Shown here: positions 45,323 through 56,719 of the stretch, piece after piece
How positions within the stretch are numbered: the first letter of the stretch is position 1
Layout of the letters: each line of letters begins with the position of its first letter
Assembly (NCBI GenBank): GCA_015178975.1
Contig: WHVD01000132.1
Location: forward strand, 124,001 to 188,000
Length of the DNA: 64,000 nucleotides
From: Hysterangium stoloniferum
Taxonomy: Eukaryota > Basidiomycota > Agaricomycetes > Hysterangiales > Hysterangiaceae
Direction: 5' to 3'
Program-made: the position numbers and the translations under genes
The notes under the pieces: model-generated
What the model was told of the DNA's origin: nothing
Database searches by the model: none
The model's input: the letters and a program-made list of their open reading frames with translations, nothing else

Positions 45323-45576
45323 ATGTTGGACGAAACTCCTTTGGGTCCATGTATGCAGATAAATGATAACGTGCTCAATGGGCCACAGTCGAAGCCAGAA
45401 ACGCTGATAACAACTGTGAGCACAAACATTAATTTATAAGTGTAAGTCATTTCACGCTCACATCATTCCAGTCAAAGCCGTCTACAAGTGGATATCCTGA
45501 AAAATTCATCGCGATGATAGAAGAAATAGACATAGACCAAATGTTCGCATTTGATGCAGCACACTGGAGAGCTTAG
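45323..45576 (+). CDS. Small two-exon hypothetical gene (65 aa)
   Basis: Exon 1 45323-45415 (starts MLDETPLGPCMQINDNVLNG, 31 codons), phase-0 intron 45416-45471 (56 nt, GTGAGC..ATTCCAG), exon 2 45472-45576 (SKPSTSGYPEKFIAMIEEID.., TAG). No known domain. The sequence after the TAG stays protein-like for about 40 codons, so this may instead be the start of a longer decayed gene. Lies inside the candidate 4.2-kb TIR element. Confidence 0.3.
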
Positions 45577-45625
45577 CAAATACTTTGTGTGTCACTCTGC
45601 ACCGACATCTTACCCTCACCTCTGA

Positions 45626-46603
45626 GTGCATTTTTACCTATGTGTCCACGAGATGTTCAAGTTGCATGGCTATGGACAGCTCTGTTTCACCATCCCACCG
45701 TTGAGTAAAAGCTATTCATTTACTTTGCCATCTCGTTTTCTCCGCATGGGGTTCCCCATTCAATGTGCTTCGTGCAAGTGTGAAATTCGCCAGTCTAGAC
45801 AATCAGAATTGTGGATCGGCGATCACAATTGGCAGTGATGGGACGAATGAGTGGGCAAGCGATTTCGGCTCTAAAGGCCTGTGTGCAAAACATTCCTTCG
45901 TAACGTGAGTTGTACCTATATATTTCGCCTCTGTCAATAATAGTGCAACAAAAGTTTCTTTTTCGAATTCCAGGAAATCACGCCTCTATCCATGTTGAAA
46001 AAATTACTGGCTGTCGAATATTGATACTCTTGCGAGCTCCAGTCTATGTCCATGAAGACTTCGATTCCATAAGCAGCTTAAATCCATGTGAGTTTTTGTG
46101 GCTAGTGCGACTTAGTTGTCTGCTTACCAGGGTTGTGGTTTCTTTGCTCATTGGGCCCATCATACGGTATGTTCACAATATTTTACCTTATAGCACCGTC
46201 TTACATCTGCCTATGAAACTGTCCTACCAGTCTCATTCTGACCCACACGAGTCCAAATTAGCATCTCCTTATGTGTGGTAACTGAATAATTGCATTGACT
46301 CTGAAACTGATAGTTGGATCTTCTGAGCCCGAGTCCGCGTGTACCACAGTGCGCAGCCTCAATATCATCCCCCTGCTCCCTTCTCTTCTTCCACATTGTG
46401 ACATAATGCACAGCTCGAGCAATCACCACTCGAGCAATCACCACTCCATCAGTTACCTGCCTAGATGTTTAGATTTGACCTCACATTCCTTCCTTTGCGT
46501 GGTCGCCACACCTTCCACTCATGCAGTGGCACTCGACGCTGGGCCAGCGAATCGACCCTTGTTTTCCAGTGTTGTTAGCCTTGACAATGTTGAACAACGG
46601 TGA
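45626..46603 (+). pseudogene. Decayed coding traces downstream of the small gene
   Basis: Fragments such as FRIPGNHASIHVEKITGCRI (45955-46080) end at a plausible GTGAGT donor (46088), and a Ser/His-rich frame follows at 46295-46603. Frames change and no family is recognised. Alternatively these are chance frames. Confidence 0.2.
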
Positions 46604-47475
46604 TACGACTCACAATAGCTTTCCATAGTCGGCAATAAAAGTTAAAAATTAGAATATGCGCTATTTGTACTTACCTTGAAGATGTGCCCCAGTTGATATT
46701 TTACATATAATATTGAAAACATTGTTTCGTCAAGCATCGAGTTGCACTGACGGTCTCTCGTAATTATATCGTAAATATTGTATAATATATATATTCTTTT
46801 TTACATTTCGGCCAGGTGCGACGAAGTGTGGGAAACTGATACCTAATCCGGAACAGGTGTGGGGTATCCTGGGGGAGCTGAGCACCTTGAGTATCCTGAG
46901 AGAGGTGTGAACATGGAGGCAAAAAAAATGGCTTAAAATTGGCAAAGTAAGTACATATATTTGAATTTAATACAGTTTTCTTTCCCAATTTTAGGCCCTT
47001 AAAACAAGGCTGCCCAATATATCACGTGATGATTATGTAAGCAGCCAATACTGACACTTGCAAAATTTTGAAAATCTCAGAATCACATGGAAATGAGTTT
47101 TTAAGCATTCAGAGACTCAAAAAAAAAGTTAAAATTTGCAAGTCCTACTACTTGGCAAGAGTGAATTATTTTTCAAGTTTTAAACCTGAAAACTGGGGGA
47201 ATGGATCCCAACTCCACTTCCCTGGGCTTTAATTACAGATTATCTATGTTGTGGAAGCACAGAAAGGAGTGCAAGTAGGTCACTTTTTTGCTTACATAAA
47301 CAGGTGCCAAACTAAAGTGACACCTATCTTACAGTGCTTTGCATTACATAAGGCACATGCTAGATTTGTGTGGAAATATTGCTGAAAGTTGCGAACCTCG
47401 TAGCTTGCTCAATAATTGACCAATTGTCTTGTAACTTCATATATGTATTTTACTACTATATATATGGTATAGTAT

Positions 47476-48918
47476 TGTTACGACCGGACAATCCCGCCGG
47501 ACTCTGGGCACTAACCCGTACGCCCCCACGTGCTACAAGCACCAATCGTCTGTTTATAGGATTTCCCACCCGGACTCCGTTATGTCAAGACTCGTTACGT
47601 TCGACCTCATTACGACACATATCAGTCACCGGACTTCCCCCGGACTCCATCTCTGTCTATGTCCATCTTCGTCCCTGTTACGACTGTGTCGTAACCCTTC
47701 GCAAGCGACGGCCCCCGATGGAATACCCTCGTTATACGTCTCCGACAATACAAAACCTCGGAAGCCGTCGGACCCCCGACGCTGACGTATGCTCTCCGGT
47801 CAATCAAACCCGACTACGCCTTTCTGTCTGGTTATGTTTTGATATGTCCTTTTCATCATGTTGATCCGTCTCACCTTATGTTCTACATATGTCTAACTAT
47901 ATTTGTAGTCCTCGAACTATTTCCTTTTATCGTAATTTCCATTCTCGGTTATCATCGGCCTCCGAACTAATCATAAACTTCCTGTTCCTAGTCAAGCTTA
48001 TTGTTAATGCCGTTTTCCGCCCTCCTCCCCATTAGTACTTTCTAGACGCCTGTTACTTGTATATGTACTCGCTGTAATTGTAGTTACTAGGCAATCAGAA
48101 TATCAACTCAGAATACCCTCATACGTCTGTAGCAGTCTCATACTAGAAGAATCTCCCTTCCGCCTTCGTGTGCGCTCGCCCACTCTCGGCCCCGACCCCT
48201 TGGCCCGACACTTGACTTGTCCTTCGGTTCCGATCGGTATCTTGCCGAAAAGTTCTTCTTAGGATTTAGTCTTCGCCTGTCCGAAATTTAAGGACAACCT
48301 ACGGATATTTGCGAGGGCGCAGCACATAAGCTGAAGCCAAGTCCTCCCGATCGGTCCCCGTCGGCCACCGACATTAGTCAGTTTCTAGTTCTTAACAGTC
48401 CCACGCATCAGTCACCGGTCCCCGCTTAGAATCCCGTCACCACTCTAATCGAGCCCCGTTCCGTTCCTAACACCAATTTGGTGTTTACTATTCCCGTTTC
48501 ATGTTTTGTTAGTTCTCGTTTCGTTATTACTGGATTTGGTATGTCATGCATTCCACGGTCTATATAAACTGGCAGATGTTGTACATACAATCCAGTCAGA
48601 AAATTAGCTTAGATTCCCCCCAGTAATCTAATAATATTTTCCGCTCTAAAACCTTACTTGATTCACATCGCTCACACTAGTCGGAGCCCACGGGCTCTGG
48701 CGCATCTATCTCTCTCAACCAACTCGACTCACGACCCACGGCCCCCGACTTACAACGTACGACCCACGAACCCCGCCCGGATTCCCCGGGATCCCCGTCC
48801 GTCCGTTTGAAATTGGACAACACAATCTAGCAAGGGCGCAGCCTATAAGCTGAAGCCAAGTCCTACCAGATATCCCACAGGTTTCTCCGGAAACCTGGCC
48901 TGTGTGTGTATCCTAACA
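47476..48918 (+). mobile_element. Solo LTR (family A, outer), 1443 bp including a nested LTR; target duplication AGTAT
   Basis: TGTTACGACCGG to TATCCTAACA, flanked by AGTAT at 47471-47475 and 48919-48923. It matches the 819-bp copy at 11054-11872 except for the 722-bp insert described next. Confidence 0.92.
47676..48397 (+). mobile_element. Solo LTR (family C, inner), 722 bp, target duplication GTCCC
   Basis: TGTTACGACTGTG to GTTCTTAACA, flanked by GTCCC at 47671-47675 and 48398-48402. The family A copy at 11.7 kb reads continuously through the GTCCC site, confirming the insertion. Sister copy on the minus strand at 57416-58157. Confidence 0.93.
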
Positions 48919-49671
48919 AGTATGATGTTATAACTCCAAAATTTGACCTACAGCATGTTTCCCAAAATTGCAGTCCATTTCAGCTTGCGAACCAATTCAT
49001 GAGCCAACAGATGTGTCACCCCCAATGAGCTTGTAATATGTTGTTTTACATGTATCTAGGTAGTAAAAAATGACAGCGCCTGGCTTTTTTGGTCAGAGCT
49101 AATGTGAGTGAGGTTGCCGAGTAAATGCATACAACTACCCTCATATAGGTTTGCAGCTGGTATTTAGACAGAAAAAGCCAGGTGCTGTCATTTTTTACTA
49201 CCTATATACATATAAAACAACATATTACAAGCTCATTGGGAGTGACACATTTTTTGGCTCATGAATTGGTTCGCAAGCTCAAATGGACTGCAATTTTGGG
49301 AAACATGCTGTAGGTCAAATTTTGGAGTTATAACATCATAATATACTATATATATAGTATTAAAATACGTATATGAAGTTACAAGAGAATTGGTCAATTA
49401 TTGAGCAAGCTACGAGGTTCACAACTTTCAGCAATATTTCCGTGCAAATCTAGCGCGCGCCTTATGTAATGCAAAGTGCTGTAATGAAGATGCAGTATTG
49501 CAGATTTAAACAATGGTAATGAGCACATGGAGTCTTCGTCCTCTTAGCCTTGATTTGCAGTGTTTGCTTGATTTGCAGTGTTGTTGAAATGAGTAATGGT
49601 TGATATATTAATATCTTACTGATGACTAATCATCTCAGTAGTAACTAGTTCTTAATAAAACTACTCTTAAT

Positions 49672-49751
49672 GGCCTGATAGCTTAGGGATTAAGAGCACT
49701 AGACATGTAATCCAAACTTAGTGGTCACTGGTTCAAATCCAGCTCAGGTCA
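49672..49751 (+). tRNA. tRNA-like gene, probably tRNA-Thr(TGT); anticodon arm irregular
   Basis: The acceptor stem GGCCTGA/TCAGGTC pairs fully (one G-U) with discriminator A. A-box-like TAGCTTAGGGATTAAGAG, T-arm ACTGG-TTCAAAT-CCAGC with a perfect B box GGTTCAAATCC. The anticodon loop would be CATGTAA (TGT at 49706-49708), but U33 is A and the 3' side of the anticodon stem pairs only if TCCAAA (49711-49716) is looped out. It may be a degenerate tRNA, one with a tiny intron, or the head of a tRNA-derived retroposon. Confidence 0.5.
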
Positions 49752-49860
49752 ATATTTTCACCCTGCTTATGTAATTCTTACATGTTTGCGTCAAGATGGC
49801 CCTCTTGCGAACACAACAGGCCGAGAAACTAGTCTGTTCATGCTCCCGATGCCACAGCCT

Positions 49861-50151
49861 TGTTAAAGCTACTTGCACAGGAACTTAAGTATGCCTCTTA
49901 GTGAGTTAACAACTCCACTAAGAATGTATTAGCTATCTACCTTAAGTATGCCTGTAGATAGACGAATAAGGGATTATTACTATAATAGAGAAAAGAAACC
50001 TTGCATACCTCTTAGTGAGTTAACAACTCCACTAAGAGGTTACGTCCTCAACTCGTAACTACTTATATAGTTCGGGCACTCAACTCCGAACTATACAGGT
50101 GCAACCAACATTTGGTGTGTTCCTGATTAAATAATACTTATATCTCCAACA
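49861..50151 (+). mobile_element. Solo LTR, copia-type, 291 bp, target duplication AGCCT
   Basis: TGTTAAAGC to ATCTCCAACA, flanked by AGCCT at 49856-49860 and 50152-50156. It contains two hairpins with the same layout as the sister LTR at 4974-5263: a truncated one at 49894-49923 and a perfect 10-bp stem at 50008-50017/50030-50039. Confidence 0.9.
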
Positions 50152-50394
50152 AGCCTGTCCTACTTGCTTCTTTCCTTCCATCCATTTCCTCGTCTATTCT
50201 TCACCTTACGTACACTACAACTTCTTCGACTCATTTCAGATTTCAGGTAGGACCCGATCTCGAAGAGACGACATTCACCAATGTCCGAACGATACAGGCG
50301 ATACAAGCAAAAGATAATTACAACTGGTTGAAATCGCTATTTCGCCCCTTCGGAAGCAGACGATTTTCATTATTTGATCATTATTGTTTACAAA

Positions 50395-52244
50395 TCAGTA
50401 ATAATTAATCGGTTTGCATTTGGTATCCTGAGTGGGATCTTTGGGCGCTATGCTTACGTTACGGATCAGATTCGGTACATCTGCTTGTACACCAGATGTG
50501 GTGATACGGATATTACCCATGTTCAGTAGCCAAACATGCTCCCCACTTCGCCTCTTTAAGCAAGCGCATGGCAACGATGAATAGTTCGTAAGCGCTATAT
50601 TGAAAATACAAATTACATAAGGACTCTTGAGAAAAGATCTTCGTAGAATATGAGAAGCATAATGGTCCATCGGACAAGGGAACACTGACAGTCAGATACT
50701 TACGGAGTTGAAGAGTCTTCAATATCCTTCATCCTGGTGGCTACTGCCTTCTGGGTGGCATTCGACAAGAATTTGGCAGCGGTCCATACGGATTTGGGTG
50801 CGCTCCATATGGATTTTGTGGCATTCCATACGCCGATGGAAGATCGATACCATATGGCAGAAGAGGCGGCCCATGTGGTAGATGGCTCACATAGGGGTGA
50901 GTCAGCACGCCTGGACCTATTGCAGTGGGTGGTGCCGCCTGTTCCATTCCGCTAGAGGATCCGTCATAACCTCCGCGCCCTACATTCATTCGTTCTCGCA
51001 CTGTACCCCTCCTTTCCCCTACGTCCCCTTCGCTCCCTATATTACCTTCTCCTCGCCTGTAATCATCCCTCCCCGTGCTATCATATTAATCGGCATCTCG
51101 GCCGTGATCCTCCCCAGTGGCCTTTGCCCCGCCTCCCTCGGTGGTCGGCTATAACCTCCTTGTCCTGTATCCCCCCTCTGTGAATGTATCTACCTCTCAC
51201 TGTATCATGATATCCCTGTTCGTGGTCATATCTATCTCTCCCCGTATTGTCGCGCCTGCCACCGCTCCGGGCGGCCCCACTCCCGCCTCGCTCGGAACGT
51301 CGGTCGTTCCAGTCGAATCCATCGTCCTCCTAATTGGATCCGCCAATCGTCTGAATCGGATCATCACTCTCGTCTTTCCAATATGCGCTGCGTCCTTCCC
51401 CCCATCCCTCACCTCCAACGTCTCCGCCGACCCATTCCCTGGCCTCTCTCCGCCTCCGCCTCCATATCCCCATCCCATCCCTATCCCAAATCCCGCCCTC
51501 CCATAATGACCTTTCCTCCTCCCTGTCCTCTCCCCACGCTGGTCTTTTCGCTCCGCTTTCCCCTCCGCCCTCCCCTTCCCTTTCCCTTCCCTTTTCCACC
51601 GCTCCGCAGTCGGTTTGTCCATTTTTGTTGGCACATTAATGCTGGGAGAAGGGCGGTTGTCCTCCCCTTTAAAAAGGTGGAAATTATTTTGACTCCACAT
51701 GCAAGGTATTTTCAGTACTTACAATATGTCCAAGAGTCTTGGATTCTTTCCAGTTTGCCGTGTTCAAGGTGCATATACGGATCAGCCGTATTGAGGTTCG
51801 TCGCTGTTTCGCTTGGGATGAATTCTCCATCATTTCCAACCCAGAGGAAAGTAGGTTTCGGGTTCGGAAGGTAGTCATGACTCTTGCCATCTGCTGAGTA
51901 GCTGAATCGTATTGGTTGTCTCATAAGGCGATCGGTCGGGACAGGAATGTTCGAATTGAGAAATATGACCGGACTCCACCAACCGTGATCTGCCTGCAAC
52001 GCGCTATCAGCCTCTCCATCTGTGACTGTAGAAATGCAGAAAGAAAACAGACATTTTTACGAGAAACATAATTCCCTGTTCTATGATTCAACTGCGCACC
52101 ATACAACGGAGCAATATTTTGTTCGAACAACCAAACATGGACGATATTTTCGGGACGCTTCTCCTGACAATGAGTCCGAAGCAACGGCGAATACTTTGCT
52201 AGTAGGGAGATAGAAGACGACTTGTCCAGGATTTTGGCAACCAC
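50395..52244 (-). CDS. Multi-exon gene for an RG-rich, Pro/Tyr/Gly-rich protein (unrecognised)
   Basis: Minus strand, start ATG at 52244. Exon 1 (to about 52106) contains NIVHVWLFEQNIAPLY. A GTGCGC..TCTACAG intron of about 75 nt follows. Exon 2 (about 52030-51731) reads DHGWWSPVIFLNSNIPVPTD, then HDYLPNPKPTFLWVGNDGEF and HLEHGKLERIQDSWTY. Intron 51730-51676 (GTAAGTACTG..TTTAAAG) leads to exon 3, Lys/Gly/Arg-rich (KREGKGKGRAEGKAE, GWGYGGGGG). It continues as an Arg/Gly-rich stretch with frame changes at about 51370-51340 and 51100, which may be tiny introns. A Pro/Tyr part follows (MPQNPYGAHPNPYGPLPNSC, about 50830-50760). Exons beyond 50720 are uncertain. RG and PY repeats suggest RNA association; that is inference. 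The conserved-looking N-terminal exons match no family I can name. Confidence 0.5.
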
Positions 52245-52249
52245 ATGTA

Positions 52250-53430
52250 TGTCTTAAAGATTATCACTTCAGGAGAGGGGGGAAGTTTGATTGAGTGTTC
52301 ACTTCTTGGTAGACATTATATATGCTCACAATTTGCCGCCCTAAGGAACAATAAAGCCTCGTAGAGATACTCACACTAGCAATTATCTTGTGAATGTTAT
52401 CAATATCGGAGAGAAGTGAGATCCAGAGTTTCACTGAATAGGTCCTATTTATTCGCTAATAATGACCGCCAACCAAGATAAGACGAGGCACGTGTCCCTT
52501 TGCACAACTCCGATTTGTATTACAATATATATGGGAGGTATTCACAATTAAAGGCCAACATCGCACCCCGCGGTAGGTCTATCGGGTCAGTCAACAATAT
52601 TTGCCTCTGGGGGTTAATTCGACATCAGGAGACGCTGGCAAGGCGCTCCACCAAATATCCATAGCGCAGCAAAGTAAAACAATCCAAATCAATCGTAAGA
52701 CGGTTAGTCGGAGACGGTCTTTTCAACACTGTGCAGTCAGGTGGGTACTATTACAAGTTACATTTTCCCCTTTCCCAGACCCAATCCGCTTGTTGCTCCT
52801 TGCGATAAGAATTTTCCCTACCAATCGCTCGTCAATAGGGGCATCTCTATTCTCAAAAAAGTTAGAACTTTCTTTGAGCTCAGGTTCTATAGTAGCTCGC
52901 AAAAGGGTTATCACAAGACCGTCGGGTGCGATGAAACAATAGCCATGTACATTATAATAAGTCCATTCAAATTACAGTACTTGGGGCAAATCGGTACTTC
53001 TTTGTGCCTCCTATTTTTTATTTAATTGATGTTTGTATTGTGCAAATTCCACGTATTGAGTTCACTCATGCTTGGCATTACGACATAACAGATTACACCT
53101 CCGAGTGCAGCCAGCTACGGCTACATGTCTCGCAAGGCATATACCATGTCTCAATATTCATATACACATATATTCTGTACCAGCGCGGCACATACCTCAT
53201 TCGTTTATACCTGTACGATACCCGTGATTGTAATGTTTGGTAGTTTACTTACAGTGTCACAGGTACTAAATATAGTCGTTTACACTCGTCTGTGTCGACT
53301 GAGAGTTAGTTGTTATACCATCTGTGTTTGGACAGAACGGCATGCCAGGTTAGCACCCTTATGTCGATTTAGGAAGACCAGAAGTGCCTGATAAGGATTA
53401 GGCAAACGTAGGCGTAAGCCAGTAGGTCAT
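52250..53430. other. Intergenic region between two divergently placed genes
   Basis: No exon chain or repeat recognised. It presumably holds the promoters of the minus-strand gene (start 52244) and of the kinase gene to the right. Confidence 0.4.
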
Positions 53431-53819
53431 AACAATTAGTGTTCGGACGCAGTTTCATGAGTATTTCAATCTCCGCAAGCGACTCCATGATGTCTACTTC
53501 CTGGCCAGCTCACTCATTTCATATCGCAAAACTATCCAAGCGTATTTCAGCCAATTGGACATCCCACTATGGGTTGTGTCAGGCCGCTGCGTTCCCAACC
53601 CGCCCCTTCTTAGCATTGCGTTTGTGTCTTTCTGAGATAGATTGTAAAAATATATCTGCTGATTTTAATCATATTCTTTTCCTGGTGTCGCGCCAAAAAC
53701 CGCCTGGTGAAAATCCACAGCACTTCTTCACTCTCGCCTCCAAGTTTAACCAAAAGAGTAGGCTTCTCCGTGTTGAACCACCGCTGAATTCTGGCCACTT
53801 ATCTCTTTACCTACACACA

Positions 53820-56513
53820 TCCCCACACATCCCTGATGATTCGGACAAAGCCAATATCCCCTCGCTAGCTCACCATTTAGATGAGGAAAGCTTTACTTTT
53901 TTCCGAGAGATAATGAGAGCCCATATGGATGAGTATCTTGAAAGTCATCATGGCGGCTACTGGACGCGTGCCGATGAAGTCTCAAAAGAATATCTGAAGC
54001 CAAGGTACGCCTGCGTGTTCGATAGCACGGTCCTAGAGGAGACCAGAATCCTTGCGAAGGAAGAGGTCAAATCATTAACGGAGAAGCCTTCAATATACGA
54101 AGAGATGGCAATATTTCAACAGTATGCTACCTACAGATATGATGGCATAGTCCTTTCGGCTAATCTCTTTTTTATTTTGAGGTTGTGTGCTGATTATTCT
54201 TGGGGTGGGGTGGGCAATACGATCATATGGGCTTCCAATCACTGCCAGGTATGCTTTGGTATTGTCGTCAGGTGTTATCTCACGCCTGCTATAGTATTAT
54301 TTAGACAATGGCTTTCCTCGAACGTCACCGATGCTGCCGATATCTGTGTACACCGGACTGTACCCTACATTCTATGCTGGTTTCAAAAAGAACGCATTGA
54401 TTTTGCAGTCCATGGTGATCCCCCACAACGGCGACCTGCGTGTTCCCAAAGATGACAATGATTCGGCACCTTTCGATTGGGACTGGGATGAGGGACTTGA
54501 CGACGACTTGGAGGATGTTCCACCTAACCAACCTGCAGTCTCGGCCTCTGACATTAAGGTTATTGCCTTTGATTTGTTGGGGACGCTTCTTGTAAGTAAA
54601 CCTATTGTTGTGGAAGTGAAGGGGACTGAATGTTCTTTAGAATCGTCGGTCATCTTTAGAAAGGGGGTTGCGCATGCTCGTACCTGAAGATATAGCCAGT
54701 GATACCCTAATGGCCCATTACATTGAGTGTGAATCCCTTCGGTACTTAGCTAACAAAGCCGCTTCTTACGACGATATCGTTTACAACTCGCTGAAGGAAA
54801 TGTCAGTTCGTCTTGAAATTGACGTTGACGACAAATTGTTGCAAGACGCAACCAGAACTATCCTGAAAATCAGCTTCTATCCTGACGCCCTAGGGGTGAT
54901 AAAATCCCTGCATCATCGTGGTTATGTGGTGGTTGGACTCCCGCTTCCCTTGCAGAGTGTCTACTCTCTTCCTGAATTTCCACCCGAGCTTCTGACAGAT
55001 ATTTCTTATCAGACGGTAGACAGTCCGGAAGACTTATTTTTGCCAACACCCTCAGTCTTTCCTGCACTCCATCAACGGTGTCAAGTTTCCTACAGAGACA
55101 TCCAGCCTGCGCAGATCCTCGTGGTCACAGCAAGCTCTTTCCGCACCGTCGAGCCTGCAACAGCAGCAGGGTTCCCGACTGTCTTGCTCCCAACCAGTGA
55201 AGTATGTGAACCTGAAGTCGATACCTCACGGTGGGAGCCTACGATATATTCGGATGACTTGTTAGATCTATGCAACACGTTAGAAGCATCATCATCACAT
55301 ATTTCTGCGGAGCCGGCCGAACTTGAGCACCCTCATAGTAGAGAATTTCGAGTGCACACATTTTTCCAAGCTTTGTATCATCTTGGCAGCGGTAGCAGCG
55401 GTTCGTACAATTGATTTATTATTGTTTGCTCCATGCTGACGAATGCTTTTACTATTTCAGGGCAGGTCTACGCAGGATACCATGTCCTTTCTGGAAACCA
55501 TGTTGCAATTAAAATGGAGACACCAGAGGACAAATCCGACGAGAAGTATACAGTCCCATATGAAGCTCAGGTATACAAAGTCTTTGGCAGTCATCCCGGG
55601 GTTCCTCGGATCAGGTGGGCCGGTCCGGATGGTAATGTACATGCCTTGATTATGGATAGGGTTGGACCGACACTGGAGCATCTCCGGAGGTTATGTCGAG
55701 GTACATTCACACACAGAACGGTCACAATGCTTGCTCTGCAAATGGTTAGTCCATTTGTCCTCTGAAGTTACAGTCATAGTGTTTGATATTATTTTTTTCT
55801 TTAGCTAGAAAGGGTCGAATTTGCCCACTCCCGTGGCATTATTATTCGTGACATCAAACCCCAAAACTTCGCCATGGGAACCAAGAGCCGTGCTCATGTT
55901 GTTCAAATATTTGATTTCGGACATTCGAAGCTTTATCTCGACCCATCGACTGGGGACCATATCCCGTATCGTGAAGGCCTAGGGCCCATAGGCACGCCTC
56001 GTTTCTCCAGTTATAATGTGCATTTTGGCAGAGGTTTGTTGCGTCTTCTAAGTCAAGAGACGTTACATAAAGCTACTATTGGGTTTTACAGAATCTAGCC
56101 GACGCGATGACATGGAAGCAGTCGGCAATACACTGCTTTATTTTTTTCACGGGTCATTGCCTTGGCAAGGTACAAAAGCAGAACGCCCCCAAGATTATTT
56201 CCTCCTAGGCGAAATGAAAGGAGGACAGTCGTTCGACGATTTCCTTTCTCGTTCGCCTCCCGAGTTTAAAACGTATTATAATCATTGCCGCAGTCTAGGA
56301 TTCGAAGATAAACCCGACTATATTTTTCTCAAAGGACTCTTCCAAAACAGAATGGCTAAAGAAAGATGGGCAGATGATGGGCATTTCGACTGGTTTATTG
56401 GGCGGTCATTAAAGAGGGGCACGCTTCTTCTTGATGAATACAAAGCTGACATCAGATTTGTCGAAACGGATTATGGGTGGATTAGAAGGTTTGATTACTC
56501 CCCCAGTATCTAA
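53820..56513 (+). CDS. HAD-like domain fused to a casein-kinase-1-like protein kinase
   Basis: Exons seen: about 53820-54150 (5' end unresolved; FREIMRAHMDEYLESHHGGYW), 54305-54591, 54641-55400, 55461-55744, 55805-56033 and 56092-56513. The last four introns are 49, 60, 60 and 58 nt, all GT-AG. HAD part: motif I IAFDLLGTLL (its exon ends here), PDALGVIKSLHHRGYVVVGL, and PAQILVVTASSFRTVEPATA, where active HADs have a GDS-type acid motif, so it is probably not catalytic. Kinase: the Gly-rich loop LGSGSSGQVYAGY is formed only across intron 55401-55460, which proves the fusion at transcript level if spliced. Then VAIKME, the C-helix Glu in VPYEAQVYKVF, IRDIKPQNF (HRD His replaced by Ile), IFDFGHSK, PYREGLGPIGTPRFSSYNVH and SRRDDMEAVGNTLLYF..GSLPWQG, the CK1 signature. 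Lys, Asp and DFG are all present, so activity is plausible. Confidence 0.8.
54305..55400 (+). other. HAD-like domain within the fusion gene
   Basis: It covers the acidic linker (FDWDWDEGLDDDLEDVPP), motif I at the end of exon 54305-54591, and the helical cap and core in exon 54641-55400. Motif I (DxxGT) is kept; the motif II Ser/Thr and motif IV acid are not evident. Confidence 0.65.
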
Positions 56514-56719
56514 TTTCACTACAGCTCCGTTTACCCACCCCCTTCCCGGCCTTGTTCTACTACCAATATGCGGTTCTCCTCACTTGCTCGAATTTCAATG
56601 CACGCCATGGTTACTGAATGGCTTGATATGGCACTCCTCAATCAATATAATACATCATTTAACTGTGTCTCCTGTCTGTGTATTCTTACTTCTTACTTCC
56701 CAAGCAGCAATTGGGGAAT

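Larger units (their letters stand above)
43096..47329. mobile_element. Candidate 4.2-kb TIR element with TA target site
   Basis: Left end AGGTAGGCGTCACTTTAGTT and the complement of the right end AGATAGGTGTCACTTTAGTT agree at most positions over about 40 bp. TA flanks both sides (43094-43095 and 47330-47331). TA duplication with inverted ends is the Tc1/mariner pattern. A minus-strand frame at 43360-43169 starts MPQKSKAAQSRIKNLGS, reminiscent of the N-terminus of basidiomycete DDE transposases, but no DDE core is seen. The bulk (43500-45300) has no recognisable gene. Confidence 0.45.
47332..49481. mobile_element. Foldback TIR element (TA target site), interrupted by an LTR
   Basis: Ends CAGTGCTTTGCATTACATAAGG and its inverted complement, flanked by TA (47330-47331, 49482-49483). 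The arms are about 310 bp each: left 47332-47475 continuing at 48924-49095, right 49150-49481. They share landmarks such as TTGACCAATTGTCTTGTAAC and AATTTTGACCTACAGCATG-like blocks in inverse. With the LTR removed it is about 700 bp with a short loop and no gene, i.e. a Tc1/mariner-type foldback MITE. Confidence 0.8.

Noticed and set aside
47370-47864. 164-codon plus-strand frame
   Set aside because: It begins in the foldback arm and runs through two nested LTRs, so it cannot be an ancestral gene.
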